From Chryseobacterium oncorhynchi (GTDB lineage Bacteria; Bacteroidota; Bacteroidia; Flavobacteriales; Weeksellaceae), in contig NZ_PPEI02000001.1 of NCBI RefSeq assembly GCF_002899895.1, forward strand, positions 496,001 through 560,000: a stretch of 64,000 nt of DNA, in the 5' to 3' direction. The number at the start of each line of letters is the position of its first letter. Positions within the stretch are counted from its first letter, which is position 1. The notes below the pieces were generated by a model, which was not told where the DNA came from, did no database searches, and saw nothing but the letters and a program-made list of their open reading frames with translations. Positions 35,479 to 43,169 of the stretch are shown one piece after another. A program made the translations under genes and the position numbers.

Positions 35479-36554
35479 TATACAGGGATTTTTAAATTAA
35501 CAGTATATTCTTTCTCTTCTGAGTGGATATTAAGTTCAAAGGTATCATTATACAGAAGTTCTAATCTTCTGGTGATATTAGCGAGTCCAAGTCCGCTGTT
35601 TTTCTTGTCTGAGACTATATAATCCGGATTTCTGGAATTTACACAGATAAAGTGAAGCAGCTTACTTTCAATCCTGATCTCTATTTTCACATAAGATTCT
35701 TTTCCACTGATATCTACACTGTGTTTTACCGCATTTTCTACAAAGGTGGTAAATAAGTTTGGAGGAATAAAGGTGGTATTAATGGTTCTTTTATCAGCCT
35801 CTATATGAATTTCAAAAGAAAAATGTTCCCTTCTTATTTTTTCGAGGTTCAAAAAATTGGACAGAAAATCAATTTCTGAAGTCAACAAAGTTTTTTCTTC
35901 ACTGTTTTCATACAGCTGATATCTTAGAAACTCTGAAAGTTTCACAATAACCACAGATGCTTTTGCCGGATCTGTTCTTATCAAAGCCTTTACATTATTC
36001 AGCATATTGAACAGAAAGTGAGGATTGATCTGGTTTCTGAGCTCATTCAGCTCCATATTCAGAGTAAGATTGCTCAATTCGTTGATTCTTTTATTATCAT
36101 TGATCCACTTCTGCAAAAGTTTGATTGTAGTGGTTGTCAGAATAATAGGAATACACATCAACACCCCTTCATAAATTCCGCCTTTTTCATTATCCCTCTG
36201 AATATGATCAATCCTGAAATCTGCAAAAAGAGTTCTTAAACCATATCCAATAATATTAAGCCCTACAACTCCTAATACAACAAGCAATACCAGATAGCTA
36301 AGGTATCGTGTTTTAAAGAAAAACCGAGGAACAAGTATATAGGTATTAATATAAACCATGACAATAAGTGCCGCATATACAAAGAATAGTACATAATACT
36401 GAGCGGCTCCTGAATAAGGATGCCAAAATCTGGCACTGTACAGCAAAAAGAAAAAGAAGATAAGAAATAACAGATGTCTTCGTAATCTATATTTTCTCTC
36501 CACCAGGAAGTCCATTACAAATGTTTCTTTAAATTTCCAAGTGCTGTATTTCAT
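35478..36554 (-). CDS. LytS-type membrane histidine kinase
   Basis: A 358-residue sensor kinase. Four hydrophobic segments (about 27-45, 53-72, 85-105, 130-146) are followed by a coiled-coil and the His_kinase domain with NELRNQINPHFLFNMLN (phospho-acceptor His179), then a C-terminal ATPase with NLFTTFVENAVKHS (N-box) and SGLGLANITRRLELLY (G-box). It is the sensor partner of the overlapping LytTR regulator. No extracellular sensor domain is present, so the signal is probably sensed within the membrane or via small loops. Confidence 0.92.
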   Translation of the reverse strand: MKYSTWKFKETFVMDFLVERKYRLRRHLLFLIFFFFLLYSARFWHPYSGAAQYYVLFFVYAALIVMVYINTYILVPRFFFKTRYLSYLVLLVVLGVVGLNIIGYGLRTLFADFRIDHIQRDNEKGGIYEGVLMCIPIILTTTTIKLLQKWINDNKRINELSNLTLNMELNELRNQINPHFLFNMLNNVKALIRTDPAKASVVIVKLSEFLRYQLYENSEEKTLLTSEIDFLSNFLNLEKIRREHFSFEIHIEADKRTINTTFIPPNLFTTFVENAVKHSVDISGKESYVKIEIRIESKLLHFICVNSRNPDYIVSDKKNSGLGLANITRRLELLYNDTFELNIHSEEKEYTVNLKIPV

Positions 36555-36616
36555 AGTGTGAGGCTAGCTTTATCATTCACAAAAATAGTCATTAACGTAA
36601 ATTACAATTATTTTAT

Positions 36617-36696
36617 TATACAAAACCTTAGTTTTATTATACTAATTATAGTCATCCTGGATTTTGTATAAAATACCAGCCATTTTGTATAAAAAT
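36617..36696. promoter_or_regulatory. Candidate LytTR binding array between divergent genes
   Basis: ATTTTGTATAAAA occurs at 36661 and again at 36682, exactly 21 bases apart, which is two helical turns. TATACAAAA, the reverse complement of TTTTGTATA, lies at 36617-36625. All three sit between the leftward LytS gene and the rightward unknown gene. LytTR regulators bind direct repeats of about 9 bases with this period. The match is by spacing and location, not by a known consensus. Confidence 0.5.
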
Positions 36697-36741
36697 AAAA
36701 TATGTCTTTGGTTTTCTGTATTTCTTTGTAGCCTTTAAAAA

Positions 36742-37176
36742 ATGCGCATGGAATTAACTACTTTTCACGAACTAACAAAGGAAATATCATTAGAATGTTT
36801 TTTTATGACAGAATCTCAAAAAGAAGAAAAAGTAATACAGCTTATTGATCTGCACCACTTTGTAGAGTGCTTTGATTCGAAGATAAAAATTCTGAACTAC
36901 ATTCATCATTCTATTAATATTGTAGAGCAAAACGGTGAGAAAAAAGGAATTCTGTTTTGTGACCTGAACCACTCTTCCGTTCCGGACAGCAATACTTCAG
37001 AAGAATTCAGAAGAAGACATGGGCTTTCTGAAATCTGGTTTGTTTTTGTAGAGGAAACGTCTGCCTCCAACATGGCAAACTATACGGATGCAATTATTGA
37101 AAACAGTCTGGATATTTTTTATGATAGAATTTTTTCATTCAATTTTTTCCAATCGATAATAAAAAGGTTGAAATAA
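36742..37176 (+). CDS. Uncharacterised protein divergent from the LytS/LytTR pair
   Basis: A 144-residue soluble protein without signal peptide or membrane segment. It has several His and Cys (LHHFVECF, YIHHSINIV, LFCDLNHSSVP), an FRRRHGLSEIWFVFVEE central strand and an acidic middle. I recognise no family. A second ATG at 36748 is an alternative start. It is transcribed away from the histidine kinase, with the repeat array 36617-36696 in between, so it may be a target of that system. Confidence 0.65.
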   Translation: MRMELTTFHELTKEISLECFFMTESQKEEKVIQLIDLHHFVECFDSKIKILNYIHHSINIVEQNGEKKGILFCDLNHSSVPDSNTSEEFRRRHGLSEIWFVFVEETSASNMANYTDAIIENSLDIFYDRIFSFNFFQSIIKRLK

Positions 37177-37209
37177 ATGATGAATAATATCCTTCAGTTT
37201 ATTCACCAA

Positions 37210-37545
37210 TTAATGCGTTCCCATTTTTGAAAATACATTAATAACAACTACCCCAATAACGATAAGAGCGATCCCGATAATAGCCGCTAAATCCGGAACC
37301 TGCTTGAAAGCTATAATCCCGATCATTGTTATAAAGACAATCCCGACTCCTGACCAAATAGCGTAAGTAATTCCTACCGGAATCTGACGAAGCGTTAAGC
37401 TCAAACAATAAAAAGCACAGGCATATCCTATTACAGTAATTACAGATGGCCACAGTTTAGAAAACTCTTCCGACTTTTTCAGAAATGTAGTGGCGATTAT
37501 TTCACATATAATAGCTAAAGCAAGAAAAATATAACTGCGTCCCAT
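37210..37545 (-). CDS. EmrE-like small multidrug resistance exporter
   Basis: A 111-residue protein with four hydrophobic segments. The sequence follows EmrE closely: AIICEIIATTFLKKSEEF with the essential membrane Glu at 15, LWPSVITVIGYACAFYCLS, IPVGITYAIWSGVGIVFI, and AIIGIALIVIGVVVINVFS. It should exchange protons for lipophilic cations as an antiparallel dimer in the inner membrane. I start at the ATG at 37545, because the longer frame begins with TTG and adds seven residues not found in the family. Monocistronic. Confidence 0.93.
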   Translation of the reverse strand: MGRSYIFLALAIICEIIATTFLKKSEEFSKLWPSVITVIGYACAFYCLSLTLRQIPVGITYAIWSGVGIVFITMIGIIAFKQVPDLAAIIGIALIVIGVVVINVFSKMGTH

Positions 37546-38162
37546 ACGATGTATTCTTTTATGCAAAAGTAATAAAACCTACTTCCTTTTTTCCTTTCCC
37601 TCAATAAAGAATCTTTGAAAAGCTAAATGATCCTTTTACATTTCCGATCTACTCAAGATTTACTCTGTGAGTCTACATTCTTTCTAAAAACAATACAACA
37701 ACCTGTTAGTAAACATTTTAACCCAATAAAAGATTAGTATTTATATTTTACAATTTATAAATACTTCCAGATTAAAGCTGGAAATAAAATATGCTTTTTT
37801 CGATTTTGGCACAAATAGACAGCCTAGTAGTGTGTCATGGAATCTGACAACTGCCAAAAGGATCAACACAAAAAATCCCCAATAAAATAAATTTTGTTAA
37901 CACAGAAATCGGTTTCTCGCTAAAATTTCACAACCCATTAAAACATTTTACAACAATATTATGCGTCACATTGTTTATTATTTGTTTTATCAAGTCTAAT
38001 ATAGAAGCCTGCAAACTGTTAACATTTTAATATTTTTTTCAAGGCATAATAATAAATATATTAATAAATTCATAATAATACATTAACACATTGTAAACAA
38101 AAAACCAACATAAAATTAATTAAAACACCCCTAACACACTGACATACATCATAGTATTTTAC
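37546..38162. other. Long AT-rich intergenic region upstream of the 26-residue peptide gene
   Basis: 617 bases with no credible gene. AACATTTTA recurs near 37709, 37942 and 38022. TTGGCACA at 37806-37813 is a partial sigma-54 -24-like box with no matching -12. The long AT-rich leader could be an enhancer or activator-binding region for the sigma-54-like promoter at 38163. Confidence 0.35.
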
Positions 38163-38180
38163 TTTGGCACGTGATTTGAA
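38163..38180 (+). promoter_or_regulatory. Sigma-54-like promoter of the 26-residue peptide gene
   Basis: TTTGGCACGTGATTTGAA matches the -24/-12 consensus TTGGCACG-N4-TTGC in all but one key base. The -24 GG (38166-38167) is followed after exactly 10 bases by GA (38178-38179) where GC is usual. The start of transcription would lie near 38190, leaving a leader of about 50 bases before the ATG at 38243. Confidence 0.45.
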
Positions 38181-38242
38181 AGCTGTAATATTGCAATTGA
38201 AAGATTGATAAAATAAAGTCAAATAATTAAAAATAATACAAA

Positions 38243-38323
38243 ATGGTAACTTATATCGGTATCGCAACATGTTTAGTAGTATTCTCATCATATTTCATGA
38301 CAGTAAGAAGAGAAAGAAACTAA
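38243..38323 (+). CDS. 26-residue single-span membrane peptide
   Basis: A short frame that begins MVTYIGIATCLVVFSSYF, forming one hydrophobic segment (about 3-20), and ends in a basic tail (VRRERN). The topology fits a small N-out/C-in membrane peptide. It follows a putative sigma-54-like promoter and a long non-coding leader, and is followed by a hairpin and a terminator. So it looks like its own transcription unit. A coding function is inferred from length, hydrophobicity, positive-inside tail and isolation. No homologous family is recalled. It might modulate a transporter, oxidase or kinase, or be a toxin-like peptide. Confidence 0.5.
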   Translation: MVTYIGIATCLVVFSSYFMTVRRERN

Positions 38324-38401
38324 TTATTAAAACAAAAAGCCTATAGCAAAACTATACTAATTATATTGTTTTATGTTTTTACTCTGAGAAATCAGATCGC
38401 T

Positions 38402-38422
38402 CTTTTACCATTAGGGTAAAAG
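38402..38422 (+). other. Hairpin in the 3' region of the peptide transcript
   Basis: 8-bp stem CTTTTACC/GGTAAAAG with a 5-base loop and no T tract, between the 26-residue gene and the terminator at 38480. It could be an RNA-stability or regulatory element. The whole 38324-38479 stretch has no other gene. Confidence 0.4.
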
Positions 38423-38479
38423 GGCCCAAAAACATAGCAAAAAGATCTTAGTTTCATAACAAATTTTAATATCCAAATG

Positions 38480-38513
38480 AGAAAAGCCAGACATCTGTTT
38501 GGCTTTTCTTTTT
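38480..38513 (+). terminator. Terminator of the peptide transcription unit
   Basis: 10-bp stem AGAAAAGCCA/TGGCTTTTCT (38480-38489 with 38500-38509) followed by a T-rich run. Confidence 0.8.
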
Positions 38514-38606
38514 GTTTTTAAACACCTAATCCCCTACCCTTATATTATTCCGCTGGCCCAGGTATTTATTATCAATCAGGATTTTATATAACATTCAATA
38601 AAGCTT

Positions 38607-38614
38607 TATCTTTG
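38607..38614 (+). promoter_or_regulatory. -7 promoter element of the AAA+ / YggS unit
   Basis: TATCTTTG matches TAnnTTTG exactly, 28 bases before the ATG at 38643. No clean -33 TTG is present. Confidence 0.4.
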
Positions 38615-38642
38615 TTAATCCAAGAATTATTTAATCGACATC

Positions 38643-39362
38643 ATGAATCTTTACAACCTCATCATCCAAGACAAGGAACAGGTAACCCTTAATGAAGTAT
38701 TTCTCGATAAAAACAACAGGGACCATCTTGTGCAGCTTATTAAGGAAAATACCTACAGCAAAGAACTGCAGGAATATGGGCTTCCGGTGAATAATAAGAT
38801 TTTACTTCAGGGAAGTTCAGGTTGCGGAAAAACAATGACAGCAAAGGCTATTGCCAATGCTCTGGGAAAAAATATTATTATTTTAAATTTAAGTAATATT
38901 GTTTCATCCCGTATTGGCGAAACTTCCCAGAATATTAAAATGATATTTGATAAGGCTGCAAGAGAAAGATCCGTTCTTTTTCTGGATGAGCTAGACCAGA
39001 TTGGAAAAGCTAGAGGCAGTGATGATAAGGATGTGGGTGAAATGAGAAGGCTGGTGAACACTTTAATCCAACTCATCGATTATTACCCCGAAGATGCTCT
39101 TCTTCTCTGCGCAACCAATCACCCTGAGATCATTGACACCGCTTTACTGAGACGTTTTCAACTGAAGATCAATTACGAGATGCCGTCCAATGATTTTCTG
39201 GATACGTTCTATGATAAACTGCTCGCTAAGTTTCCTGAAGATATGAGGACTATTGAAAGAAAATACTCAATTTCTTTTGCAGAGGCTAAAGACCATGCTT
39301 TAACATCAGTAAAAGCTGCTTTAATAAAAAAACTAGAGGCCAAAGAAACCATCAAGTCATGA
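38643..39362 (+). CDS. AAA+ family ATPase
   Basis: A 239-residue single-domain AAA+ ATPase. Walker A is GSSGCGKT (57-64), Walker B is LFLDEL (112-117), the sensor-1 Asn is in CATNH (159), and the arginine-finger region is ALLRRF (168-172). The N-terminus is short and there is no protease, helicase or transmembrane domain. It is therefore a bare remodelling ATPase related to the SpoVK/FtsH/ClpX-neighbour clade. Its stop codon overlaps the YggS start by 4 bases (ATGA), suggesting linked function. Partner protein unknown. Confidence 0.88.
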   Translation: MNLYNLIIQDKEQVTLNEVFLDKNNRDHLVQLIKENTYSKELQEYGLPVNNKILLQGSSGCGKTMTAKAIANALGKNIIILNLSNIVSSRIGETSQNIKMIFDKAARERSVLFLDELDQIGKARGSDDKDVGEMRRLVNTLIQLIDYYPEDALLLCATNHPEIIDTALLRRFQLKINYEMPSNDFLDTFYDKLLAKFPEDMRTIERKYSISFAEAKDHALTSVKAALIKKLEAKETIKS

Positions 39363-40108
39363 AAGAAGACATTCTCCATAACCTTGAAATCATCAATACC
39401 CGGATAAAAAACGCGTGTGAAAAAGCAGGTAGGAATCCTCATGAGGTTAAATTATTACTAGCCACCAAAACCGTTTCGGCAGAGCGCATCAAAATTGCAC
39501 TGGAAAACGGACAAACCCTAATTGCTGAAAATAAAGTACAGGAACTGAAAGAAAAGTATGAAGATCTAAAAGCTATTCCTCACGAGAACCACTTTATCGG
39601 GCATCTTCAGAGCAATAAAATCAAGGACATCTTAAAGTATGATGTATCTTGTATTCAGTCTCTTGATCGTCTGGAATTGGCCGAAAAACTTCATCAAAAG
39701 CTTCTGGCAGGAAATAGGACAATAGAAGTTCTTATTCAGGTGAATACGTCCAATGAGGAAAGCAAATTTGGAATAGATCCTGATAAAGCTATTGAATTGA
39801 TTAAAAAGATCTCTGAATTTTCTACATTGAAAATAAAAGGATTAATGACCATCGGACTCTTCAGTGCAGAAACAGAAAAGGTAAGATTGTGTTTTAAAAT
39901 CCTGAAAAACCTACAACAGAAAATCTTCCAAGAAAAAATTCCTAATGTAGAAATGAACGAGCTTTCTATGGGAATGAGCGGAGATCTGGAAACCGCCATT
40001 GAAGAGGGAGCAACAATTGTACGTGTAGGAACAGCAATTTTTGGAGCGAGGATCTATCCTGATAATTATTACTGGGACGAGGGAAAAATTGAAAATAAAG
40101 GAATTTAA
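39359..40108 (+). CDS. YggS/PLPBP-type pyridoxal-phosphate homeostasis protein
   Basis: A 249-residue alanine-racemase-like TIM barrel that holds pyridoxal phosphate but has no known enzymatic activity. The Schiff-base Lys is in LLLATKTVS (Lys37). Family landmarks are [23 protein letters not shown] (78-90), [15 protein letters not shown], and [16 protein letters not shown] with VRVGTAIFG. It overlaps the AAA+ gene upstream by 4 bases, so the two are translated as a coupled pair. By family knowledge it buffers PLP and affects amino-acid homeostasis. Confidence 0.95.
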   Translation: MKEDILHNLEIINTRIKNACEKAGRNPHEVKLLLATKTVSAERIKIALENGQTLIAENKVQELKEKYEDLKAIPHENHFIGHLQSNKIKDILKYDVSCIQSLDRLELAEKLHQKLLAGNRTIEVLIQVNTSNEESKFGIDPDKAIELIKKISEFSTLKIKGLMTIGLFSAETEKVRLCFKILKNLQQKIFQEKIPNVEMNELSMGMSGDLETAIEEGATIVRVGTAIFGARIYPDNYYWDEGKIENKGI

Positions 40109-40121
40109 TACTCAAAAAAAC

Positions 40122-40565
40122 ATGACATCACTTCACTATACATTTGAAAGAGAAATAAAAGGCAGAAAAACATTAAAAAATGTGACTGATGCTGTGCAGA
40201 ATTCTTTTATGGAAAGAGAAGTAGATCATATAAACATTGACGGCAATATCATAACCGGAAAAGACAGCCTCGTGAAACTGGATTTTTCAAACAGATCTCC
40301 ACTTGTGATATCTCCGGGCAAGGAATACTTCATCTATAATGAAGCCACGAGAATTTTAACTTACAAGATAGAGTCTTTTTATCCTGTATTATTTAATTTG
40401 ATATACGCTGTTATTCTATTTTTAATTTTACATTTTCTAGTTGGCCATTTGATCATAGAGACTGTAATCCCTATCCTATTTTTTATTCTTATCACCTTTG
40501 TCAGCTACTTTCAATATCAATCAGTCATTGATAAGGTTTCCAGAACTCTGAATGAAAGACCTTAA
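40122..40565 (+). CDS. Small membrane protein of unknown function
   Basis: A 147-residue protein. A soluble N-terminal half (SLHYTFEREIKGRKTLKN...) ends in strands with a KEYFIYNEATR pattern, followed by two hydrophobic segments (about 88-108 and 112-131). The start is the ATG at 40122, since a longer frame opens with TTG inside the YggS gene. It follows YggS by 13 bases and may be its operon partner. It could be a bacterial PH-like or DUF-type membrane protein, but I cannot name one. Confidence 0.6.
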   Translation: MTSLHYTFEREIKGRKTLKNVTDAVQNSFMEREVDHINIDGNIITGKDSLVKLDFSNRSPLVISPGKEYFIYNEATRILTYKIESFYPVLFNLIYAVILFLILHFLVGHLIIETVIPILFFILITFVSYFQYQSVIDKVSRTLNERP

Positions 40566-40641
40566 AAACAGCCTCTAATTTAGTCTACAAATTCGGTATA
40601 CTTTTTGATCATAAAAGTTTAATAACCAAACAAATACATTT

Positions 40642-40815
40642 ATGATTAAAAAATTACTCTCGGGCTGTCTATTGATGACAGTATTATTCTTTTTTTCATG
40701 TGAAAAAGAAAACACACAGATGAAAAGTGGAATTTCAATTGAAACCATTTCAATGATTACAGTACTCATTATGGGTGTAGCAATCCTGGTTGCCTACAGC
40801 TATAAGAGAAGATAG
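40642..40815 (+). CDS. 57-residue lipoprotein with C-terminal membrane span
   Basis: A small protein with a lipoprotein signal (LLMTVLFFFSC, Cys20). A 14-residue polar linker follows (EKENTQMKSGISIE), then a second hydrophobic stretch (about 36-52: TISMITVLIMGVAILVAY) and a basic end (SYKRR). Both ends would be membrane-associated, forming a hairpin-like peptide. A good start, tidy length and a terminator immediately after support a real gene. Function unknown. Confidence 0.6.
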   Translation: MIKKLLSGCLLMTVLFFFSCEKENTQMKSGISIETISMITVLIMGVAILVAYSYKRR

Positions 40816-40838
40816 CAAAATAAAATATAACAAAAGAG

Positions 40839-40867
40839 TCACCTTTCAGTTTTTGGGAGGTGATTTT
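40839..40867 (+). terminator. Terminator of the 57-residue lipoprotein gene
   Basis: 6-bp stem TCACCT/AGGTGA with a 13-base loop followed by TTTTTAT, 24 bases after the stop codon. Confidence 0.65.
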
Positions 40868-40893
40868 TATTGCTATATAAAAGGGGTTTTGAT

Positions 40894-40901
40894 TATATTT
40901 G
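40894..40901 (+). promoter_or_regulatory. -7 promoter element of the ankyrin gene
   Basis: TATATTTG matches TAnnTTTG exactly, 26 bases before the ATG at 40928. Confidence 0.45.
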
Positions 40902-40927
40902 GTACTTTGATATAAAATTAATTTCCC

Positions 40928-41647
40928 ATGAAAACCAAAAGCTTTATTATTGCTTTATCACTACTTACATTCAACTCTGTTTACTCTCAAAAAATATTCA
41001 AGGCTATTGAAAACCAGGATTTGGAAAAAATAACCAAACTTATAGAAAAAGGTGAAAATGTAAATCAACAGATTGAAAATGGCTTAACTCCTTTATTTTC
41101 TGCCTCTGCGACTGGCAATATTAAATTGGTAGAACTTCTTATCAATAAGGGAGCTAACGTTAATACTCAGCTAAAAAGTAATGCTACAGCGTTAAATATT
41201 GCTGCTCAGGAAGGATATACAAACATAGCTGAATTACTATTAAAAAATAAAGCTAATCCTAACTTAAAAGATATCAACGGCTGGACAGCTCTAACATTTG
41301 CAGCAAGAAATGGAAAATTTGACATTGTAAAAATACTTGTAGAGAACAATGCTGAAATAGATTCTAAAGCTAATGACAACGCTACTCCATTCTGCATCGC
41401 TGTATCAAAAAACTATTTGAATATTGCAGAATATCTTTTAGGAAAAGGAACTAACATCAATAATCTTGATAAAGACAATGAAACTCCCATTATGTATTGC
41501 GCTCAATCTGGGAATACAGAGGGAGTAAAGCTCTTACTTCAATACAAACCTGATCTAACCATAAAAAATAAAGACGGCAAAACCGCTCTTGAAATAGCAA
41601 AGCAGAACAATCATCCTGAAGTGGTTAAACTACTGGAAAATATTTAA
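40928..41647 (+). CDS. Exported ankyrin-repeat protein
   Basis: A 239-residue protein with a signal peptide (1-20, SVYSQ). Six ankyrin repeats follow (for example NGLTPLFSASATGNIKLVEL, NGWTALTFAARNGKFDIVKI, DGKTALEIAKQNNHPEVVKL), covering residues 22-237. The concave surface would bind a periplasmic or surface protein. It is a pure repeat protein with no enzymatic domain. It ends 79 bases before the repeated terminator shared with the next leftward gene. Confidence 0.9.
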   Translation: MKTKSFIIALSLLTFNSVYSQKIFKAIENQDLEKITKLIEKGENVNQQIENGLTPLFSASATGNIKLVELLINKGANVNTQLKSNATALNIAAQEGYTNIAELLLKNKANPNLKDINGWTALTFAARNGKFDIVKILVENNAEIDSKANDNATPFCIAVSKNYLNIAEYLLGKGTNINNLDKDNETPIMYCAQSGNTEGVKLLLQYKPDLTIKNKDGKTALEIAKQNNHPEVVKLLENI

Positions 41648-41725
41648 GATAAATGGAAAGATCATTAGGACTTTGAAATCACTTCACTTTGCCTGTAATT
41701 GTAACCCACAAAAAGAATAAAAAAT

Positions 41726-41753
41726 AAATCCCTCTCATTACTGAAAGGGATTT
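41726..41753. terminator. Bidirectional terminator, copy A of a 28-base repeat
   Basis: Stem AAATCCCT/AGGGATTT (41726-41733 with 41746-41753) with loop CTCATTACTGAA. On the minus strand it terminates the gene ending at 41769. On the plus strand it ends the ankyrin unit. The full 28 bases recur exactly at 43122-43149. Confidence 0.75.
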
Positions 41754-41768
41754 GTTATTTCTAAGGAC

Positions 41769-43037
41769 TTACAGACCCTGAATTTTGATCAAGACATTAT
41801 TCTTGAAGTACAAATAGTTTTTCCAACCATAAACCCATTGTTCTGCCACACCGTTACTGAATTTTATTGTATTTACAGAAATTGGTTTTCCCCAAGACAT
41901 CTCACACATTTCTTTGGTCATACCAATGGCAACTTTACTGTTATGAACCAAATTACCATATTTTTCACCAAACATCTTAACAAGAACTCGTCTTGATTCT
42001 TCATCATCTTTAGCCATCTTTGCTTGCTTGGCAATTTCCTGTTTATTTAAATCCTCTTGTTTCTGTAGCTTTCTTGCTTCACGTGCATTAAAATCATTTT
42101 CAGTGATGAATCTTCCTTTTTCAATCATATCATCAATAGTAACTCTTATCTCTTCTCCTTTATTATTTTTAAGAAAGAAATAAGGAAAAAGCCTGAAGTT
42201 TTCTTTTGTATCTACAAAGCTAAAATCAGCACACGTCCATTTATCGTTTTGCTTTATATATACTTCATTTCCTGTGTTTATATCTCTGAATCCACTTAAA
42301 TCCCGTTCAGCAATCAGATTATTTGATGAATACTTCTTTTTCAGTTTTGTAAAGAATGAAACAAGAATAAAAGGTGCATGCTGAATACCATCATCTCTTC
42401 TTACTTTCCATAAAATAGTATCTTTGGTGATATTATCTTTCAGTTTGAATACATAAATATTATTCACACCTCCGTCTACATCTTCTAGTTTAACATCTGT
42501 TTTTTCTGATGCCAAATCCCTAGGCTCAAGACTGTTCTTAAGAACAACATCCAATATTGTAAAATATTTACCCTCAAGCGCAGCTATTTTTGTGTGAAAA
42601 ACACCCTTTATTTCATTTGTCCCGATTACTTTATATTGTTCAAAAGAAGGAGCATATATATAAGTAGAATCCATAGCAGAATTTAAATATTTTTTCTCAC
42701 CTGCTTTAGTTCCAAATCCGGGATTCAGCTGTTCATAAGTATAAGTGGGTATTTTTTTTACAGAAACTTTATTTTTATAATAGAAATTTTCTGTAAGCGA
42801 ATCTTTCATAGTAACCTCATACTTAGGTACATATTTTTTAGATCTAGGTATATAGTACAATGTCTGCCCTATAAACTGATAGAAATCTACAGCTTTTTTT
42901 TGATATGATATATTAACCAAGCTGTCATAAGCTTTTGGTTTTTGTACAATTTTTTCGCCAGTATTCTCTTCACGAATCGTAATCTGTCCAAAGGATTTAA
43001 AGCATACTAATAATAGTAAGGCAAAAAGAAATCTCAT
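41769..43037 (-). CDS. Exported protein of unknown function
   Basis: A 422-residue protein with a signal peptide (1-17, CFKSFGQ). It is beta-rich to about residue 270. A helical Lys/Glu-rich stretch follows (about 310-355: NAREARKLQKQEDLNKQEIAKQAKMAKDDE), then a C-terminal segment with MTKEMCEMSWGKPISVN and a WVYGWKNYLYFKNN strand. The last segment resembles the SmpA/OmlA-type small domain (EMSWGKP...EQWVYG), which occurs in outer-membrane biogenesis lipoproteins. I offer this as a weak hint only. Otherwise no family recognised. Monocistronic between two copies of the 28-base hairpin. Confidence 0.65.
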   Translation of the reverse strand: MRFLFALLLLVCFKSFGQITIREENTGEKIVQKPKAYDSLVNISYQKKAVDFYQFIGQTLYYIPRSKKYVPKYEVTMKDSLTENFYYKNKVSVKKIPTYTYEQLNPGFGTKAGEKKYLNSAMDSTYIYAPSFEQYKVIGTNEIKGVFHTKIAALEGKYFTILDVVLKNSLEPRDLASEKTDVKLEDVDGGVNNIYVFKLKDNITKDTILWKVRRDDGIQHAPFILVSFFTKLKKKYSSNNLIAERDLSGFRDINTGNEVYIKQNDKWTCADFSFVDTKENFRLFPYFFLKNNKGEEIRVTIDDMIEKGRFITENDFNAREARKLQKQEDLNKQEIAKQAKMAKDDEESRRVLVKMFGEKYGNLVHNSKVAIGMTKEMCEMSWGKPISVNTIKFSNGVAEQWVYGWKNYLYFKNNVLIKIQGL

Positions 43038-43121
43038 AGTTATTATGTTTTTAAATTTGTGTTATCTGCGAAATATCAGATAATGGTTATTGATACGGTT
43101 TTAAAGGGCCAAAAATACAAA

Positions 43122-43149
43122 AAATCCCTCTCATTACTGAAAGGGATTT
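43122..43149 (-). terminator. Terminator of gcvP, copy B of a 28-base repeat
   Basis: Same 28 bases as 41726-41753. Read on the minus strand the stem is followed by TTTTTT. Similarity to copy A continues about 20 bases toward the gcvP stop codon. Confidence 0.85.
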
Positions 43150-43169
43150 ATTATATCTAAAAACTCAGA

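Noticed and set aside
37546-37566. TTG-started longer EmrE-like protein
   Set aside because: The extra seven residues are absent in EmrE, and the ATG at 37545 gives a 111-residue protein close to the expected size.
37806-37813. TTGGCACA as a second sigma-54 promoter
   Set aside because: There is no -12 element at the correct distance.
40041-40121. TTG-started longer frame for the small membrane protein
   Set aside because: It overlaps the YggS gene by about 70 bases and adds a non-conserved segment; the ATG 40122 is better.
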